A program made the translations under genes and the position numbers. A stretch of 6,702 bases of DNA from Candidatus Azambacteria bacterium (GTDB lineage Bacteria > Patescibacteriota > Minisyncoccia > GWC2-36-17 > WO2-46-25). The notes beneath the pieces were generated by a model that was not told the origin of the DNA, ran no database searches, and saw nothing but the letters and a program-made list of their open reading frames with translations. Where the stretch lies: NCBI GenBank assembly GCA_024654415.1, contig JANLHQ010000066.1, forward strand, positions 1 through 6,702, given 5' to 3'. Below are positions 6,373 through 6,702 of the stretch, piece after piece (positions within the stretch are counted from its first letter, which is position 1; each line of letters starts with the position of its first letter).

Positions 6373-6394
6373 CGCTCACAGGATATGATATACT
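6366..6394 (+). promoter_or_regulatory. Extended -10 promoter for the glycosyltransferase gene
   Basis: TGATATACT at 6386-6394 is an extended -10 (TGn followed by TATACT, 5 of 6 matches). A poor -35 (TCTGCA, 6366-6371) lies 17 nt upstream; extended -10 promoters often tolerate this. The predicted start is about 6401, too close to the ATG at 6404 to leave a ribosome site but giving a leader of roughly 40 nt to the ATG at 6440. The -35 overlaps that of the divergent - strand promoter. Confidence 0.5.
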
Positions 6395-6428
6395 AGGCTA
6401 CATATGAAATTCATCAACTATATCGCAC

Positions 6429-6434
6429 AGGGAG
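6429..6434 (+). promoter_or_regulatory. Shine-Dalgarno deciding the glycosyltransferase start
   Basis: AGGGAG lies 5 nt before the ATG at 6440. The upstream in-frame ATG at 6404 has only AGG at 6395-6397, which would be outside a transcript starting near 6401. This supports 6440 as the start. Confidence 0.5.
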
Positions 6435-6439
6435 CCGCC

Positions 6440-6702
6440 ATGTACAAAGCGTTTTCTTGGAAAATTGCACGAGCAACAGCACTGCTTTTATTATTCGGCA
6501 TGTTCATGCTGATGTATGTGACTGGTCCGCAGGAGGCAGCGGTCATGGATGAGATTGCCCATATTCCTGCCGGCTATTCGTATGTGCAATATCAAGATAT
6601 GCGCATCAACCCTGAGCATCCGCCACTCCTTAAAGATATTTCCGGTTTACCGCTCTTATTTTTAGATCTAAACTTCCCTGAGACCTCGGCCGCATGGCAA
6701 AC
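6440..6702 (+). CDS. GT-C type membrane glycosyltransferase (family 39/ArnT-like), 5' part, cut by window edge
   Basis: The reading frame is open to the right edge, giving 87 residues from ATG 6440 or 99 from the in-frame ATG at 6404. A first membrane helix (ATALLLLFGMFMLMYV) is followed by an extracytoplasmic loop with MDEIAHIPAGYSYV and then NPEHPPLLKDISGLPLL. In GT-C enzymes of the PMT/ArnT type the acidic pair in the first loop after helix 1 is the catalytic or metal-binding site; D49/E50 (counted from 6404) fit this. These enzymes use lipid-linked sugars to glycosylate proteins or envelope lipids on the outer face of the membrane. Full relatives have roughly ten or more membrane helices and several hundred residues, so most of the gene lies beyond the window. 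It is divergent from the ATPase cluster and probably unrelated in function. The fold class is likely; donor and acceptor are unknown. Confidence 0.8.
   Translation, partial: MYKAFSWKIARATALLLLFGMFMLMYVTGPQEAAVMDEIAHIPAGYSYVQYQDMRINPEHPPLLKDISGLPLLFLDLNFPETSAAWQ

Overview
The window reads as chromosomal DNA of a small-genome bacterium, most likely a member of the Candidate Phyla Radiation (Patescibacteria, Parcubacteria-like). This is inferred from two protein types rather than from a marker gene. One is a membrane-anchored VirD4/TraG-like ATPase with a long uncharacterised N-terminal half. The other is the start of a multi-spanning GT-C/family-39-type glycosyltransferase with a DEIAH...NPEHPPLLK pattern. 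UGA serves as a stop codon, which argues against the recoded code-25 lineages (Gracilibacteria/Absconditabacteria).

Layout, right to left. From 6404/6440 to the right edge lies the 5' part of a + strand glycosyltransferase gene. A short divergent region (6338-6403) holds two well-formed promoter candidates facing opposite ways and overlapping at their -35 hexamers. Leftward, on the - strand, come five genes in one direction: a small basic helical protein (6128-6337, or from a GTG at 6379), a small helical protein (5745-5990), a large acidic protein of about 1012 residues (2703-5741), a 71-residue helical protein (2482-2697), and the 825-residue ATPase (8-2485). The last four are packed tightly (3-nt gap, 5-nt gap, 4-nt ATGA overlap) and are probably one translationally coupled operon.

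Between the first two small genes, 6004-6126 holds a 123-bp fold-back element that codes for nothing convincing. Its ends form a 21-bp stem that is continuous only if read as + strand RNA (18 Watson-Crick pairs plus three G-U pairs). This is followed by two opposed G/A mismatches and shorter inner stems. It is bounded by ATTAG and ATTAC, which may be a decayed target duplication, so it could be a miniature mobile element, a structured RNA, or both.

Working hypothesis (inference): the - strand cluster is a compact transport module. It would combine a membrane-tethered TraG/VirD4-like motor with three small helical adaptor-like proteins and one large acidic partner or cargo. No other type IV secretion component, relaxase or pilin is visible in the window, so neither conjugation nor secretion can be claimed. 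No tRNA, rRNA, CRISPR array or insertion sequence transposase was seen. No gene-free stretch exceeds 300 bases.
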